This document shows positions 20,995-33,378 of a stretch of 64,000 nucleotides of DNA, one piece after another. Location of the stretch: NCBI GenBank assembly GCA_018524725.1, contig JAEUWP010000264.1, positions 62,001-126,000 on the forward strand, given 5' to 3'. Under the pieces are notes generated by a model. That model saw only the letters and a program-made list of their open reading frames with translations, made no database searches and had not been told where the DNA came from. Position 1 is the first letter of the stretch. Each line of letters starts with the position of its first letter. The translations under genes and the position numbers were made by a program. The DNA is from Podaxis mareebaensis. Lineage: Eukaryota > Basidiomycota > Agaricomycetes > Agaricales > Agaricaceae.

Positions 20995-22111
20995 ATGAAC
21001 AGTTCAATAAATCACTCTGGCCGCTTTCGACAGTCAAGCCAGTATTCTTCCCTGCAGTCCATCTCTCACTACACGAGACCCTACCCTGGGCATATCACTT
21101 CCAGCGAAATCCGTGGCGCTCCTAGCGGCGTCCGCAATACCACCAACGGCCCGCGGTATTGCCCTCCTCGACAAACGGACACCTTTCTCCCTGCCCTCAG
21201 TTCCCAACGACTCCTACACAACCCTCCCCATCCGCCGAGTAATTACGGTTACTTACGAGGATTGTCCATTCCAATCACACCTTTCTTAACAACAACGCTA
21301 GCAACTGGCCCGCGTACACCACCTCATCGCCCTTCTCCACAAACCCATAAATCCTCTACGTCGGTGTCATCCTCTTTTGCTACTGATACCCCTCCTCGCC
21401 ATGATGGAAGCGTGCGGCACCCAATGGCCTTGGATGAGGAACGCCCGATAGTAGTCAGCACAAACGAGAACCTCAGTCGTGAGTCTCCGGTTGGAGGCCC
21501 GGGGTCAGGATTCCACGCCAGTCCGGCGGATTCCACAGGGAGGGTCCATAGGAGAAGACGAAGGCGGAATGCTCCTGACCCACTGGAGATCCTGAGGGTG
21601 AGATACTCCCCGTACTAACTATCGAATTAAGCTTGAACGCTCATGGGCATTCCGAAAGTCGTATACCGTGTTTCAGCGGAAGCCCTTCCGAATGAAAAGA
21701 CAGGAACGTATACTACTGTTGGATAAGCACTGGGTCCACGTTAGTTGCCCTAACCCTCCTTTTACATTGGTATCTGGCTGACAAATACCATCTACGTAGA
21801 TCCTACCCTCGAGCACGAAAACCCTAAATAGTATGTTCGACACGAGTAAATCTGTGTCGTACCATATCCGTCTTCTTGTCTCAGCGAGCGTCAAGTCTGG
21901 TGGAAAAAGTTCGATCGCGACCGTCGGATTCAAGAAGGGGAATGGCGGACGGTTGAAGGAATATAATGTGAAGGCGGAGAGTCCAACGATCGCGGGTGCG
22001 CCTCCTTCTCACACTTGCTGCCATGATGATTTAGATAATTTATATGTGGATACTTTCAGCCGAGATTGTACAAGCACTGTGGCATTTGAGATTTCAATTC
22101 TCAAAAGATGA
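20995..22111 (+). CDS. Unknown protein, possibly with an arrestin-like fold
   Basis: Three exons (20995-21597, 21677-21739, 21800-22111) with GTGAGA...TTTCAG and GTTAGT...TACGTAG introns give 325 residues in frame. The first 200 residues are Ser/Pro/Arg-rich and look disordered, ending in a basic cluster (RVHRRRRRRN). The part after the second intron contains MFDTSKSVSYHIRLLVSA, which resembles the first strands of fungal arrestin-domain proteins (P-x-F-x-T ... R-S-Y-x-L-x-V). The frame then becomes Lys/Gly-rich with two adjacent Cys. The similarity is too short to be sure. If correct, such proteins usually link cargo to Rsp5-type ubiquitin ligases. Confidence 0.45.
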
Positions 22112-23125
22112 AAGGGAAGCTAATCAAAGAATGGAATACTAGGACCTATCAGATACGGAGCAAACCACATGCGACGTTTGAAAGTGTATTTGACTGCGCA
22201 GTAGATCCGTGTCTTCCCTTGAGCTTGGACGCAATACCTTAGTTTCGATGTTGTGCGTGGAATCGCTCAACCTGTAATTGTATTCCGGTGGCACGACCGG
22301 TTATCAAGACACGCCCAATTTCTCTTGGCTTCAGGCTCCGAAAGCGCAGACAATCAATTACGTATGAGGGTGATATCAATCCACAAACTATCCCGCCCAG
22401 ATATGGCTGGTGGATGTTGGCCAGGTGGATTTTGATCGCTTTCATATAATCTTCTTGTTCGTGTCTAGCCACGGCCAGCTGTCCAGCATCATGTCCCCAT
22501 ATATCCTGAGCCTTGGCGTACGACCTAACCAAAAATTCGTATTCGCAGGGCTATTGGAATGCCCGTCCGCGTCGATAGGAGGGTTTGGCAATATTCTAGA
22601 ATAAGAATACTCCCTTGAGAAACCAAGATGTTTCTGATGTCCTGTCCTTGTGTCAATCGTCAAGAAACGTGCATTTATTTCTTTTTCGTAGAAGTGCGTT
22701 CTTTGTTCCCTCGACGTGGTGTCCCCCTTTCGGCAATTGCGGACAAGCCTTGCCGACACCCATTAGACCCCTGTGCATTTGCGTAGTAAAATAGTGTAAA
22801 ACATGTAGCCCTGGGTACTCCCAGGTGCTTTAAAGCGCTGGTTGGCAACCAGGGTACTAGGCATTTTCCACGAGGATTGCAAATTAGTTCAGGGATTGAG
22901 TAGATAATTTGATCAATAGATTCCGATGGAGATTTCACCATACATTGACTCGAGCCAACTCAGAAAGACATTCAGAGCCAGGTGCGTTCCAAATATGTTG
23001 GGCGGTTGGTCCCTGTAGAACTCGGCTTGCTGGCAACAAGCCATCCACATAAATTTCCTGGAACATCCTCCATTCTCTTTCAACCTTTCTATCGTCTTTT
23101 ACATTTCATAACCACTTCTATACTG
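22112..23125. other. Intergenic, no supported gene
   Basis: No frame over 105 codons and no consistent exon chain on either strand. It separates the preceding three-exon gene from an unresolved gene at 23126. Confidence 0.4.
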
Positions 23126-23983
23126 ATGGGTTTCACCAAATTGGCTGCAAACCGTCCTACCAACATTTTTACTCTGGACATGCTCGAGGTTACACTCGAT
23201 GTTATCGTTCCCCTATTTGATGCCAGACAGCAAGTCGAGGTGGGCATTCGAGTATCATGCATTTTTCAGGAGTATTCCATCTCATTTTCGACACGGCCTT
23301 ACAGTCTTCCAGCACTACCCCTACTCCGACGGCAACACTACAGGTGGGTAGCCCCATTTCATGTTGCGACAGCGACATCCTTTAATTAGGCTGATCACAT
23401 CTTCCCATAGCAAATTCGAGCGACATTGGTGATACCTTACAGCGTTTCCTTGAGCCTGGCTCAAGAAATGATTCAACTTGCTGCAGGAGGAAGCCTTGAA
23501 TCCTCACCTTCATCCAGGTTCCTTGCACAGAGACTGTCTGGCCTCGTTCTGTTCCTCCGGGTATGTCTTATACAAAAACAATGTCGGCCATGATTAACCA
23601 CTGCTTAAACTCATCACAGCTTGGTTTTGGTGTATTTGTCCAACGCATCACAGTGAGGCACCCATGTTGGCGTTATGAGACGAATTACCACCACTACGAT
23701 CCCAACCAGCTTTGAGGTGAACCTATGGCGGGCTGAAGGAAATTTATCATCCCGGATTTTTTTTTGCTTCAACTATACCAGTATTCTATATTTCATTAGA
23801 GAATAGATCAAGCTGCTCTGTTACCTTTCACGCTGAACACACTTGGATTGCAAATCCTTCAAGAAGACGCAGATTTCCGAAAAGGTGTCCGAAATCAAAA
23901 CGGATCGCTTCGCCTAGTCGTTATGGCCACATCCCAGAACAGCGCGGTGTTAGCCAATAACGGCAACCATGCATTGAGCTAAA
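23126..23983 (+). pseudogene. Unresolved, probably broken gene of unknown family
   Basis: An ATG at 23126 opens MGFTKLAANRPTNIFTLDM and runs to a GTGGGC donor near 23240. Later blocks on the same strand look coding. The first is a frame with VFHLIFDTALQSSSTTPTPT next to a TTTTTCAG acceptor. Then comes the 23410-23561 block (IRATLVIPYSVSLSLAQEM, then SSRFLAQRLSGLVLFLR, donor GTATGT). Last is a block after CATTAG near 23804 (IDQAALLPFTLNTLGLQIL) that ends in TAA near 23983. I could not join them with sensible introns: the first gap would be only 30 nt and out of phase, and the gap before the last block is about 240 nt with a long T run. Either indels have broken the gene or small exons are missing from my model. 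Not recognised. Confidence 0.3.
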
Positions 23984-23989
23984 AAAAAA

Positions 23990-26900
23990 AAAATTCTTCC
24001 TCAGGATTTTCGGTTGCTCCTCCGCCAGCCACCTTTTGGGTCTTTGAATTGTTCCTTCCAATCCTGTCGTAAGCCACAGTCATTTTCCAACCCTTCCGAC
24101 GGGACCTTTCCACTAGAGGTCGGCGAAGTTAATCCTTGTCCCATAGGGGTGGACGCGACCATCGCCTAGTCCAACCAAGTCCACTTCTCCTTTCAGGTAT
24201 TCCACGAGCCATTAGCCTTTGGGTCGTTCCGGTGTTCCGCGATACTTCATTGGCTTCCAGCAGAACTATTTCAGCGCCACAAAAGAGGTTGATCAGCCGG
24301 CCTGGAGATTGTTGAGTAATAATGGCAATCAGGGCTGATGGGGTCGGTTGAATCAATCATAGCGTCCAGTCGTGGCTTCTTTAGGCGAGTATAGCTCGAT
24401 TGTTGGCGTCGGATTGTGGAATTTGAAATTGGATGTACGAGGCGATCATCCCCTTGACTTTTTTTTTCTACTGGACGTTCGTGATTCCCGGTGAGATCCA
24501 AGGGAGCGATGTGACCCAGAAGCGACATCTCGGGGATATGATGCAATGCATGGATTCTTGTGTGATTAATGTTCTTGAACTTTCGTGGCCCAGAGGAAGA
24601 GGAAATCGAATTGATGGATGGGGATCTATGAGGCCCAGGTTCATCGGGTGGTGAATGCATGAGAGGCCTCATTTCGGTTCCTCCTGTGTATCAATGCGTC
24701 AACGGCGTGGAATTAAACCGACGCGTCCGGAGAGTGACAGTGTTGCGTCGAGTCACGAGTTGGAGGGGGGGGGGGGTTCGGATGGCGGTGTCCACCTACG
24801 CATGAGTGCTGGTGGCTTACTATAGAACCGCCTGAGCGGATGGAGACGCCAATTGTGTTCGGTAAACGCCCGATGAGTAAAGAATCCGAGTGCCGAGGGT
24901 TCGTGCAGTTATCGATGGCGCTGCACGCCAGCTTTTATCCCGCCCCGGGGTACAAGTCCCATAGCTCGGCGCTACACAGCTTGTGGCATTGAGCGTTAAT
25001 ACAGGCTTTGGTGCCCGTTCCGCCTATCCTGTGCAACGTTTATGGTCGATGCTCGAGTGTATGATTCATCGCACTATAGAATAATATCGACGTTGGAAAG
25101 CAATGAGATGACGGAATTGTTAAAAGTGGAAACACATACCACAAATCTCCGCGGGTGAGCTCAAGTGTGTTGTGAAATGGTCTAAGGGCCATGCTCGCTA
25201 GGCTGAGATGAGTATTTCGGAAGAGAAGAGCAAAGAGAAGAGAAAGAAACAAGCGGAGGAGGGGTTAAGAGTGGCCACAAGAGCGGCTGGACCAGCGAAT
25301 GGTCAATGTCAAAGCAGGGAACATACGGTGTGGAACAAACCACGAAGCACAGTTTAAGGCGTGTCTTGTACACGCTTGCGCCACTGCGAGCTGTCGGAAA
25401 AGATGAAGGCCTTTCTACGGACGTCGTAGAGTAGCCTTTGCAGTTCTGCGTGCATTGACGGGCTAATTTGCCAGATTCCACCCATTCCCGTCGAGGTTTG
25501 GACGGACTCAAGCGTGTTGGGCCCCAAGGAGGTGGTCAAAGCACCGCCAGCGGGTAAACCAACTCTTTATCTCTGGTGGAATCGAGTGAGCAAGCAATGG
25601 AACGGGGGAAGGTGAAGGTGGAAGAGAGAGAGGGTTGTTTGGGGTACTGGCTATGCTCTCACGCCATCACGCCTCGAATACCCCAGCAACACCGAATTCA
25701 AACCCACAGCACCCAACTCTAGGTTTATAGAGAGGTTTACAGACCTACTGCTGGCCAATATTTAACTGTCTTTCCGAATCGCATCGTAATGCAGCAAATT
25801 CGACTGCCCAACACGGGAGAACGAACTCAATCAAAGCTACTTACGACGTCCATTGTTTCACCACCTCTATAACAGACTGAGGCGCATACATGCCAGGGCG
25901 ATGGAGGGACGATAGTGATATTAATGGTGGTTATTGCAAGGAGGAACAGGGAGCGGAAAAGTCGGGTAATGAGAGGTGAGGTACGCTTCGTGTCCTATCA
26001 GCACCCCCAACCACTTCAGCATCTGAATCTTGTCGTCAGCGATGGGAGACACGAAATTACTGACGGCCCACTCTAGTTGGTTATTGCGCGGAGCTTTCGT
26101 GGAAGCAAGACCCCGCGGTTCAAATAGTCGGGGCAAAGATCTCGCCTAGTCACGACTCCTCTCTCCCTCCTTCCCAAAAACCCTCTCGGAAGCAAGATTC
26201 GTGACACGTTTTCTCAACCCGGAATATCGTTCGTTCTGTTCCGCGCTTCTCGTAGAAAGCCACGTCAAAGAAACATTTCTGGTGTCACTCGGTGGGAAGG
26301 AATACCCTTCTATGTCTCTACATGGCCGCTCTCCCCATATTAAAGAGCGAAGCGTCTGCTGAGAAGTCGCTATTTCCACACAGCGAGCTGTAGGAATACA
26401 ACCGATTCTCCGAAAAGACGTTAAGATGTGTCGCTGGACAGATACACGGGTTTCATTGCGCTAAGCCATTAACCAAAGCTTCTGCTCAGTCGAAAGATCT
26501 TCCACAGCTGTCAACCTGTGTCTACAGTCTACCTTCGGGGAACGGTGCGCGTCCTTGCTTCTTCGTCTGACATCCGACTGAAACCAGTTTCCCTATAATA
26601 GGCTGACCAGGACAGCGGATGAAGAGATTGGATGTGACGTCATGCATGGGGTCAGCGCTCGCCCGTCGGTCTGCGGACCAGGATCTGGGCAACAGCTGAA
26701 GGACGTTCATTGGTCGCACAAGTCAAGGCGTGACCAATGATACAAGGCCAGAATGGATTGGAGCAGGTTCGATCGCAAGAGAGTACTGAAAAACATACTC
26801 TTCGTTTTCCGTTGGAATGTCGGGGAAACTTGCCGTTGAGGCGCATACTTTCACCCAGATTCGAATCAATGGATATGAGGTCCCTCGCAGATAGGTCGTC

Positions 26901-28241
26901 CAAAACAGGGACCCACAGCAGGAAACCGACTGTGAACGAAGACGTAAACGGCAAGCGAGGTCCATCTAGTGTTTGAAATCCAGGGCCTTCGGAATTGAGC
27001 TACCCCTCCGCTGGCGTGCGGGAAGAGTACGCGCTTTCGGTACGTACACGCCTCGTTACCCATGTGTATCCTTCGTCAAGCCCATTGACGGTGCGCCTCT
27101 GTTTCTGCGGGTGCTGGACGAAAGATATGTGTATCTCCTGTGATACGCGTACAATGCGTACAGCTGCGCGAGTCGCAACCGCGGAGAGGCAGGAGCGAAT
27201 GTGGTTGTTCGATGATGATATACGAGGCGCCCTCTGTGGTCCATCGTTCATCGTTGTAAGCTGTAGGGGTTCAGGAGACCGGAGGAGTCGGTGTCCTCAT
27301 AACCTAAAAAGGTCGATTCGTTCTCTGCGAGTCTTTTCGGCGTAGGCGGCGACATTGGACGAGCGGGATGGCCCGAAGACGTGCGGATTCTGTTTCGCCG
27401 TCACAGCCTGCAGGAGCAGAGTCAAGAGCCCGGTGATTGGTTGGCGAAGGAGGGGCTCATAATCGTCTTCGGGTTGGTTTTCATCACAAGGTAAATGCCG
27501 ATGGGCGTCGAAGGTGGCCGCTATGTCGGGTCCCAGAGGTTACGGACGATAAAATCATGTGGTTGTGGAGTGTTTTGACTCACTTTTCCCTCCCCTCGAA
27601 ACCTAGTGACCACTCCACCCCGACGACCTTACTCGCGTCGCTATTGCCCTTCTTTGTTGGACCATAAGCGAGCAAAATACTTCGGCAGATTCTTCCCTGC
27701 GGTGAAGCAAAGTTTAATTCCCGGAGAACGGCGTTGGTGACAAAGTTGTAAGTCGAAAGACGAGTGACCGGCCATCGATATTGATCTCCCAGCTCTCACA
27801 TTCCTGCGCATAATCCTGTATTTTGAACAGGTCCAGTACATATCTTGGTCATTGACTAAATATCTCTCCGCCCTACCCGCCCAACATAGTCTGCTTTTCT
27901 CAGTCGACGTCACCGCTACATTTAAAGACTTTTCGATGCACTCAGTACTCCTTTTCCCCCCATTAAATCCAGCCCTCCAACAAACGGTCACATCATACTC
28001 GACTCTCCCATCTAAAACGTCCTGGCGCGTCCGATGAATAAGTGACAAGTGATTCCAAGTCTTCGCGAAGACCATATCCAGAAATTCAGGCTACGGTTTG
28101 ATTGAAGCAATGATGGTCCGTGGAAAAAACTGGGCTTTTAGGCGCGAGGCAACTAAACTCGAAACGTCACTCAGGAATGCGATCCTGGTATGCTCTCCAG
28201 GGCATGTTTTCCACCGTTTGGCTCATTCCCGTCTAGACGGC
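23990..28241. other. Long gene-poor interval
   Basis: Several frames of 60-145 codons exist on both strands, for example 24271-24672, 25354-25539 and 27641-28075 on the minus strand. The 25539-25354 block (GIWQISPSMHAELQRLLYDV) reads like protein but I could not place it in a full exon chain. A run of 12 G lies at 24765-24776. No RNA genes, terminal repeats or known domains were seen. Confidence 0.35.
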
Positions 28242-28248
28242 TATAAAA
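28242..28248 (+). promoter_or_regulatory. TATA box of the broken gene at 28312
   Basis: TATAAAA in the context GGCTATAAAATCCC, 70 bp upstream of the ATG at 28312. Spacing is typical for a fungal core promoter. Confidence 0.5.
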
Positions 28249-28311
28249 TCCCCTGACTGCTCATTCCCAACCATCGTTCACATCTTGTCCTCCAATCAAC
28301 CTCGCTCTACA

Positions 28312-28944
28312 ATGTTGACAAACTTTCGCGTCCCCCATATCGACCTTCCCCTCGAGCTTGTGGAGATCCATCGCTTCATCGGCACTTTTGATACCCTAAT
28401 CGAGGGTCCCGTTTCTCTCACACTGATCAACCACCTAGAGCGGTACCCGTTTGTACCAGATGTCATGGAGTTCGTATTCGAAGTTGCACCTACAGTGGCG
28501 GCAGATACTGTGCGTCAACACTGCCTTCTTCATGTTTCACTATCTTAGCGACACTCAGACACCGACCAGTGCCCAACCCGTCATGGAGGTGCCATATAGC
28601 CCTCTGCTTCCACTCCTTCAGAAACGTGCTGACAGGGACTGAATACTGCAGGCAAGCTTTCATATCCCCCTTCTTGGAAGTTCTGAGCGACTTTACGCCG
28701 ACTACATCAAAAACATAACACCTACAACCGGGAATATCGCAACTCGGATCTACTTCTTGATGTTAATGCGCTCATGTCTTACTATGATCTTGCGCAAGTT
28801 AGCAGTGAGTCCATTATTAAGAGAAACTATTTCCCTCTTGCGAAACTCGCTGCATACCAGATCGCAGAAAACGCAAGGCCCCTCCGCATCCTTGTGCGAA
28901 CAAAAGAGACTGAATGGGTCATTGATCCATCTAATATCGAGTAG
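28312..28944 (+). pseudogene. Unknown protein gene with apparent frameshifts
   Basis: The frame opens at 28312 (FRVPHIDLPLELVEIHRFIG ... VMEFVFEVAPTVAADT), with a TATA box 70 bp upstream. Near 28510 coding character moves to another frame (VNTAFFMFHYLSDTQTPT), which runs to a GTGCCA donor. After an acceptor ACTGCAG near 28652 it continues as FHIPLLGSSERLYADYIK. At the A5 run near 28709 it shifts again to YNREYRNSDLLLDVNALMSY, ending in DPSNIE and TAG at 28944. Two single-base shifts at otherwise coherent joins suggest either decay or base-call errors in simple runs. The family is not recognised; no signal peptide or membrane segment is seen. Confidence 0.4.
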
Positions 28945-31049
28945 GCGACTTTATTCTCTCTTTTCGTTCTGAACTGATCAGTATCACCAAGGGATCCTCT
29001 GCCTCAACTTCTTACACTCATCAATCTCTCAGCTTTGACCCAAACGAACGATGGTCACCTCTTAAATTAGCTCTTTTTTTTTTCTGTCGGATACTCTTGG
29101 GTTTTGCATATAACACGGTCGCAATACTAGTTCAAACATTTTTTTCCCATTAGGGGACGAGTGCCGCCAACCGAATGGAAATATCTACACCAGAACCTCA
29201 TCGTCCAATCCATTTCCGGTTCTTACACCACGGACAGGGATCGAAACGAGGAGGTCTCTCCGGCTGACACCGCGTTGATCACCCTTGAATGCGGCTGTCG
29301 TGTGCCACTAGCATGAAGTGCCCAATCGGTTCTTCATACTCAACATTCAACCATTCAACTATTGCTACTACAACGAGCTGACAGAGGGTCGGTTCACCCA
29401 GCGTATCACACGATTTTGCCATTTAGTGTTCAGTTCAGTACCAGTGCTAACATATCCACCGAAATGCACGCAATAATTCGGTTTGATTGCCGCTACTGCC
29501 GTTCTGATGAGTAGGCACTTGTTTACGGCTTCCTTTCACCCTCGAATCGCGATTCTACCCCTTCTGAGCATATATTACATTCCACGTTTTGACAGTCTTC
29601 TTGATGTCCCTATTTTTTTCGGTTCTCCTGGTTTTCCACGCCCTTCCGTTGTCTCAAATATTATTATGTACAACAATTGCTCGTATTATTGCTGCCGCCC
29701 GAGACCTGAAACTCCTCGAGCCCAGCATGAAGCAACCCAACATCCATATCCTCAAAGAGCCGATGAGCCTGAGACAGACGCATGTTCGGACACTTGTAGG
29801 CAGGAGTACACAGTTTGAGGGTGCGTACTCATTCGCCAATCAAAGCTAATTTAAACGGAAGATCCAACAGGCGATTGGCCAGGGCACTACGATCTGAAAA
29901 CGAACCTACTAAATGGGGTTCTGATTGGGGGGACACACTATCTACAGTGCAGCTGTTGTATTCGATAGGACTTACCGGGCGTCCAGAGAAATCAAGAACG
30001 CTGCCTCGTGTTGGATGTTGGGACGTTTGGCTCCGAAGTTATCGAATCTCAGTCGTTCTGAGCGTTCTCGAAGCCAATCTCTCTTGCTTTCTTAGCGTCG
30101 ATTACCGTTAGGGAACTCGTGTATGGAAAAAGAGCCTGGGAGTACCCGAGCTACCCCTGTCCCAGCCTAGTGATTCGCTGGTCTACTTTCTCCGTAAAGT
30201 GACGCGTGACAACATAATGCTATGGCTAGGAACTAGGCTACCCTCGGGTACACACTGGCATCCTTGCTTTGTCCAAACACTAGTCAAACTCACCAGTTCC
30301 AGAGCTGCTGTTCCGAACACGAGATGGATACATACATTGAGAAATTCAAACAGCCTTGAACACGACAGATAAACCGGCTATAGGCTGCAACACCACCACA
30401 TCGAATGAACTGGGAAATCTTGAGTTAAAACTTGTCAGTGAGCGACTATGTATTCCCGATATTTATCTATGCATACAACGGAAGGCATTACCGAGGGTGC
30501 TCAGCGCTGCGCACTCTGTCGGTGGTGGTCCATATCTCCAAGGGAATAGCTAACGTAATGTGAGAGGTGATTACCCGCGAACCTAAATGAGGTGATCACT
30601 TCGGAGGCTTTTCACAGACTGGGATCGCTGGATGGTTTCAAATACACATGTTTGCATTTTCTGATTGCGCGTGTTTGGGAGTGTAGAAATAGGTTTTGCT
30701 GGTGTTGCGGAAGGGTCCTGATTCAACAATGCAGCTAGGATATGCGGCTTCAAGATAATATGACACCGAGCTTATGGGGGATATGGGCAATTGCTGACAT
30801 GAAAGAGAACGGGTGTTTTAAAAGTGATATTAAAAGTGATAACGATGATAGATAGTATGCAAGGAAAGGCAACGCACTAGTTTAGGAAGCTGATCGTGGT
30901 TATTTGCGCAGTTGCAAACCCCCTCCCCCCCCCCCAATCCACGTCACAGAGATATACAGTCCAAGATTGATAAACTAGCACATATCAAACAGACTACGCC
31001 ATCCCCCTTCTCCTGTAGGGGGCCCTGCGATCAAGCCAAAAACAATAAT
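28945..31049. other. Intergenic, short frames only
   Basis: A frame at 29589-29849 begins with a hydrophobic stretch (VLLVFHALPLSQILL) but has no further domain or clear promoter. A run of 11 C lies at 30925-30935. No gene is called. Confidence 0.35.
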
Positions 31050-32663
31050 CTAAGCTAGATGAATGGAGCGACAGTTCTTCCGACGACAAACCCATGGACG
31101 AACGCTGTTGCCATCAAACCTCAGTTCTACTCGTAAACCTTCCCCTACAAGTCGTTCATAAACTTCAAGATGCGGTTCCATATCTTCACCTACTAATCCG
31201 TCCCTAAGTGGACCATATCCATACCTACCGTGGAAGTCGATGCATTCTAATTGTGAAAAATCTTCCCATCTACTATGACTGGGAGGCACATCTCTCCTCG
31301 AGCGAAGCATCTCAACGAACGATGGGAAGATCGTACTATCAGATAATTTCTCGGAGCGATGTTCAAAGCTCCGCCCCCGTAGCATCCGTAATGATAAGAA
31401 CTTCAACCGAGGTATCACATTGTGATACAGTCCCGATGAGTCAGGGGCGTGAAATCTGAGCGTGAAGTGGCGGAAAATATGGTTCAGGTCGCCAGGGTAC
31501 CCGACAGAATACAGGTGCAACTCCTGGAGAGTGGATGGCAGGGAGGACCACAAAATGCCCCCTAAATGAGGTGGATCGTAGCCGCACATGAAGCGCATGG
31601 GGCATTCGAGGAATGTCAAGCGCGTTAAAGACGACAAAAATACTTGCTTGAACCGTCGTATTTCTTCGCCTCCCGTTGTTGTATCAAGCATTCCGCGAAT
31701 GCAGAGCCGGTGGAGGGAGGGAAAACGCAAATGCTTCAAGATGAATTGGGAGCAGACGTTGTTGGTAAACGGCCAGAGGAACTCCTTGAGGTTAGGCAGT
31801 GTAATAGATTCACCGCTTAGCATTGATAATCCGTCGTCTAGGACGCCAGCGGCAGCCACAGGGACGGCCCGTTGTTCACGCCCAAAGGACCCATACGTGA
31901 ATGATTCGAGTTGTGGGGAATGTGTGAGTAGAAGGAGGCATTGACTTTCTGGGACTGAATTACTGAAGGACACAGTCGTGAGTTGCCCAAGGGGAAACTG
32001 CGAGGGTATGAAAGGTGCGCCCCAAATACTGAGATGAGTTAGTGACGGAAGGGAAAAGGGCGGTCTATTGGATGGCCGGATATGGTCATGGAGACCGAGG
32101 ACCATCTGGCGGAGATTCGGTAGTTCTGACTGGACGTTATCACAGATACTCTGCCACCAGTAGCTTGGGAGAGTATCACGACAGATGAAAGATTTTAGTT
32201 TCTCCGGATTATCCCGAAAAACCAGTTCGAAGAGGCTCTCGGGAGAGGGCCAAGCTGTTCCGTGGTTCTTGATGGTGAGCGCCATAGGAATGCTTTGAGC
32301 ATTTTGGAGATACAGCCGAACAATGTTGATCTTGTGTTCGAAGATCGATTGCTGGGCCGGCACCTCCAAGTAAAGTCGGGTCCACAATCTCGGTGCTGAC
32401 CATGCAACCCGACGCCAATGGGAAGAGACTCTGCCGAGAACTATCAGGGGAAGTATACCGCTGGAGTCTGCATCGACAGCACACTTGAAGATCGTCGAAA
32501 GGATTTCAAGTGGTAGGACCGCCGTCGTGGCTTGGATGTCGTTCAGCCGGCGTCTAAGGTCAATCTGGAGTGACAGCCCTTGAAGGGTTTCCACGTCCAG
32601 ACGTTCGATTGTGTTATTTACGAATGCGACCTCGTCTTCGTGCTGCATTGGGGAAGGTACCAC
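31050..32663 (-). CDS. F-box protein, unit A of the tandem array
   Basis: Intact single-exon frame of 537 codons. The N-terminus has the charged helix shared by the array (VNNTIERLDVETLQGLSLQI). The F-box follows at about residues 45-95 (LPLEILSTIFKCAVD ... LGRVSSHWRRVAWSAPRLWT). The C-terminal two thirds carry leucine-rich segments (LTHLSIWGAPFIPSQFPLGQ, LTRLTFLECPMRFM, LKFLSLRML). It ends with a block also present in the other units (FVEMLRSRRD, then MEPHLEVYERLVGEGLRVEL). It should act as a Skp1-binding SCF adaptor with unknown target. It is the most divergent of the array members, consistent with being the oldest copy. Confidence 0.78.
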   Translation of the reverse strand: MVPSPMQHEDEVAFVNNTIERLDVETLQGLSLQIDLRRRLNDIQATTAVLPLEILSTIFKCAVDADSSGILPLIVLGRVSSHWRRVAWSAPRLWTRLYLEVPAQQSIFEHKINIVRLYLQNAQSIPMALTIKNHGTAWPSPESLFELVFRDNPEKLKSFICRDTLPSYWWQSICDNVQSELPNLRQMVLGLHDHIRPSNRPPFSLPSLTHLSIWGAPFIPSQFPLGQLTTVSFSNSVPESQCLLLLTHSPQLESFTYGSFGREQRAVPVAAAGVLDDGLSMLSGESITLPNLKEFLWPFTNNVCSQFILKHLRFPSLHRLCIRGMLDTTTGGEEIRRFKQVFLSSLTRLTFLECPMRFMCGYDPPHLGGILWSSLPSTLQELHLYSVGYPGDLNHIFRHFTLRFHAPDSSGLYHNVIPRLKFLSLRMLRGRSFEHRSEKLSDSTIFPSFVEMLRSRRDVPPSHSRWEDFSQLECIDFHGRYGYGPLRDGLVGEDMEPHLEVYERLVGEGLRVELRFDGNSVRPWVCRRKNCRSIHLA

Positions 32664-33129
32664 CCTTAATGGAGGAAGCTCGTGTGTTAATCAACTGCGA
32701 CTAAGGCCTGACGTTGACCAAAACTTACTTGTTGAACTAGCGAAAAGAGCAGAACGATCGGAGTGATCCAAGTAAAAGATAGATACTCAGTTTTCATAGA
32801 GATCAAACTAAGGTGTATTTAATACCTAAGATAAAGACTGAGCGGGCCAGTATACCATACAGGATAGCCGGGTATCCAGCGTGGAGACGAAACTGAGGTG
32901 TTACAGGCCAAAATTGTAGTGTTGCAACAGGCACATATATGCTTAAGTAACGACTGTGATGTCACAAAAGTAATGCAAACAAGGAATTAACAAAGGAGAT
33001 ATCCCATTCTACAACGTTACTTTAGCGTGAGGGGTGTACAATGCTCTAGTAACGTAGATAAGTAAACTTAGCCTGCCCTCTTTTTTTCACGCTGATTAGT
33101 CCTTCGGGGTATGTTCTGGTATGTTTCGC

Positions 33130-33240
33130 AGTGACCTAGAACATATCAGATAAATTGCATCATCCGTCCTGATCCCCCTCAAGACTTGAATTCCTATGCT
33201 GTCCTACTACCAAACGTCCTTGTTCAACACAACTATCATA
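33130..33240 (+). repeat. Remnant of the divergent-neighbour promoter in unit A
   Basis: The stretch AACATATCAGATAAATTGCA and the following TTGTTCAACACAAC have clear copies at 36080-36180 (CATATCAGATAAATCGCATC, TCGTTCAACGCAAC). A related TTCAAC block lies just before the start of the intact neighbour at 38162. It marks the right-hand part of the first duplicated unit. Confidence 0.5.
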
Positions 33241-33378
33241 GCTGAAGTTCACGACACATAAAGGTGAACTCCGGAACACATGAAAATTTTGTCAAATACT
33301 ATCCGAAGATTTTTTCACATTTACCTATGTCTTCTGCTCAATTCGTTCCTCCTGAGGCCCGTGCGACAAAGCGCAAAC

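Noticed and set aside
25182..25539. Minus-strand blocks resembling an internal exon (QISPSMHAELQRLLYDV)
   Set aside because: Could not be linked to a start or to following exons; upstream intron would be near 300 nt.
27641..28075. 144-codon minus-strand frame
   Set aside because: Composition not protein-like in detail and a plus-strand frame overlaps; no domain.
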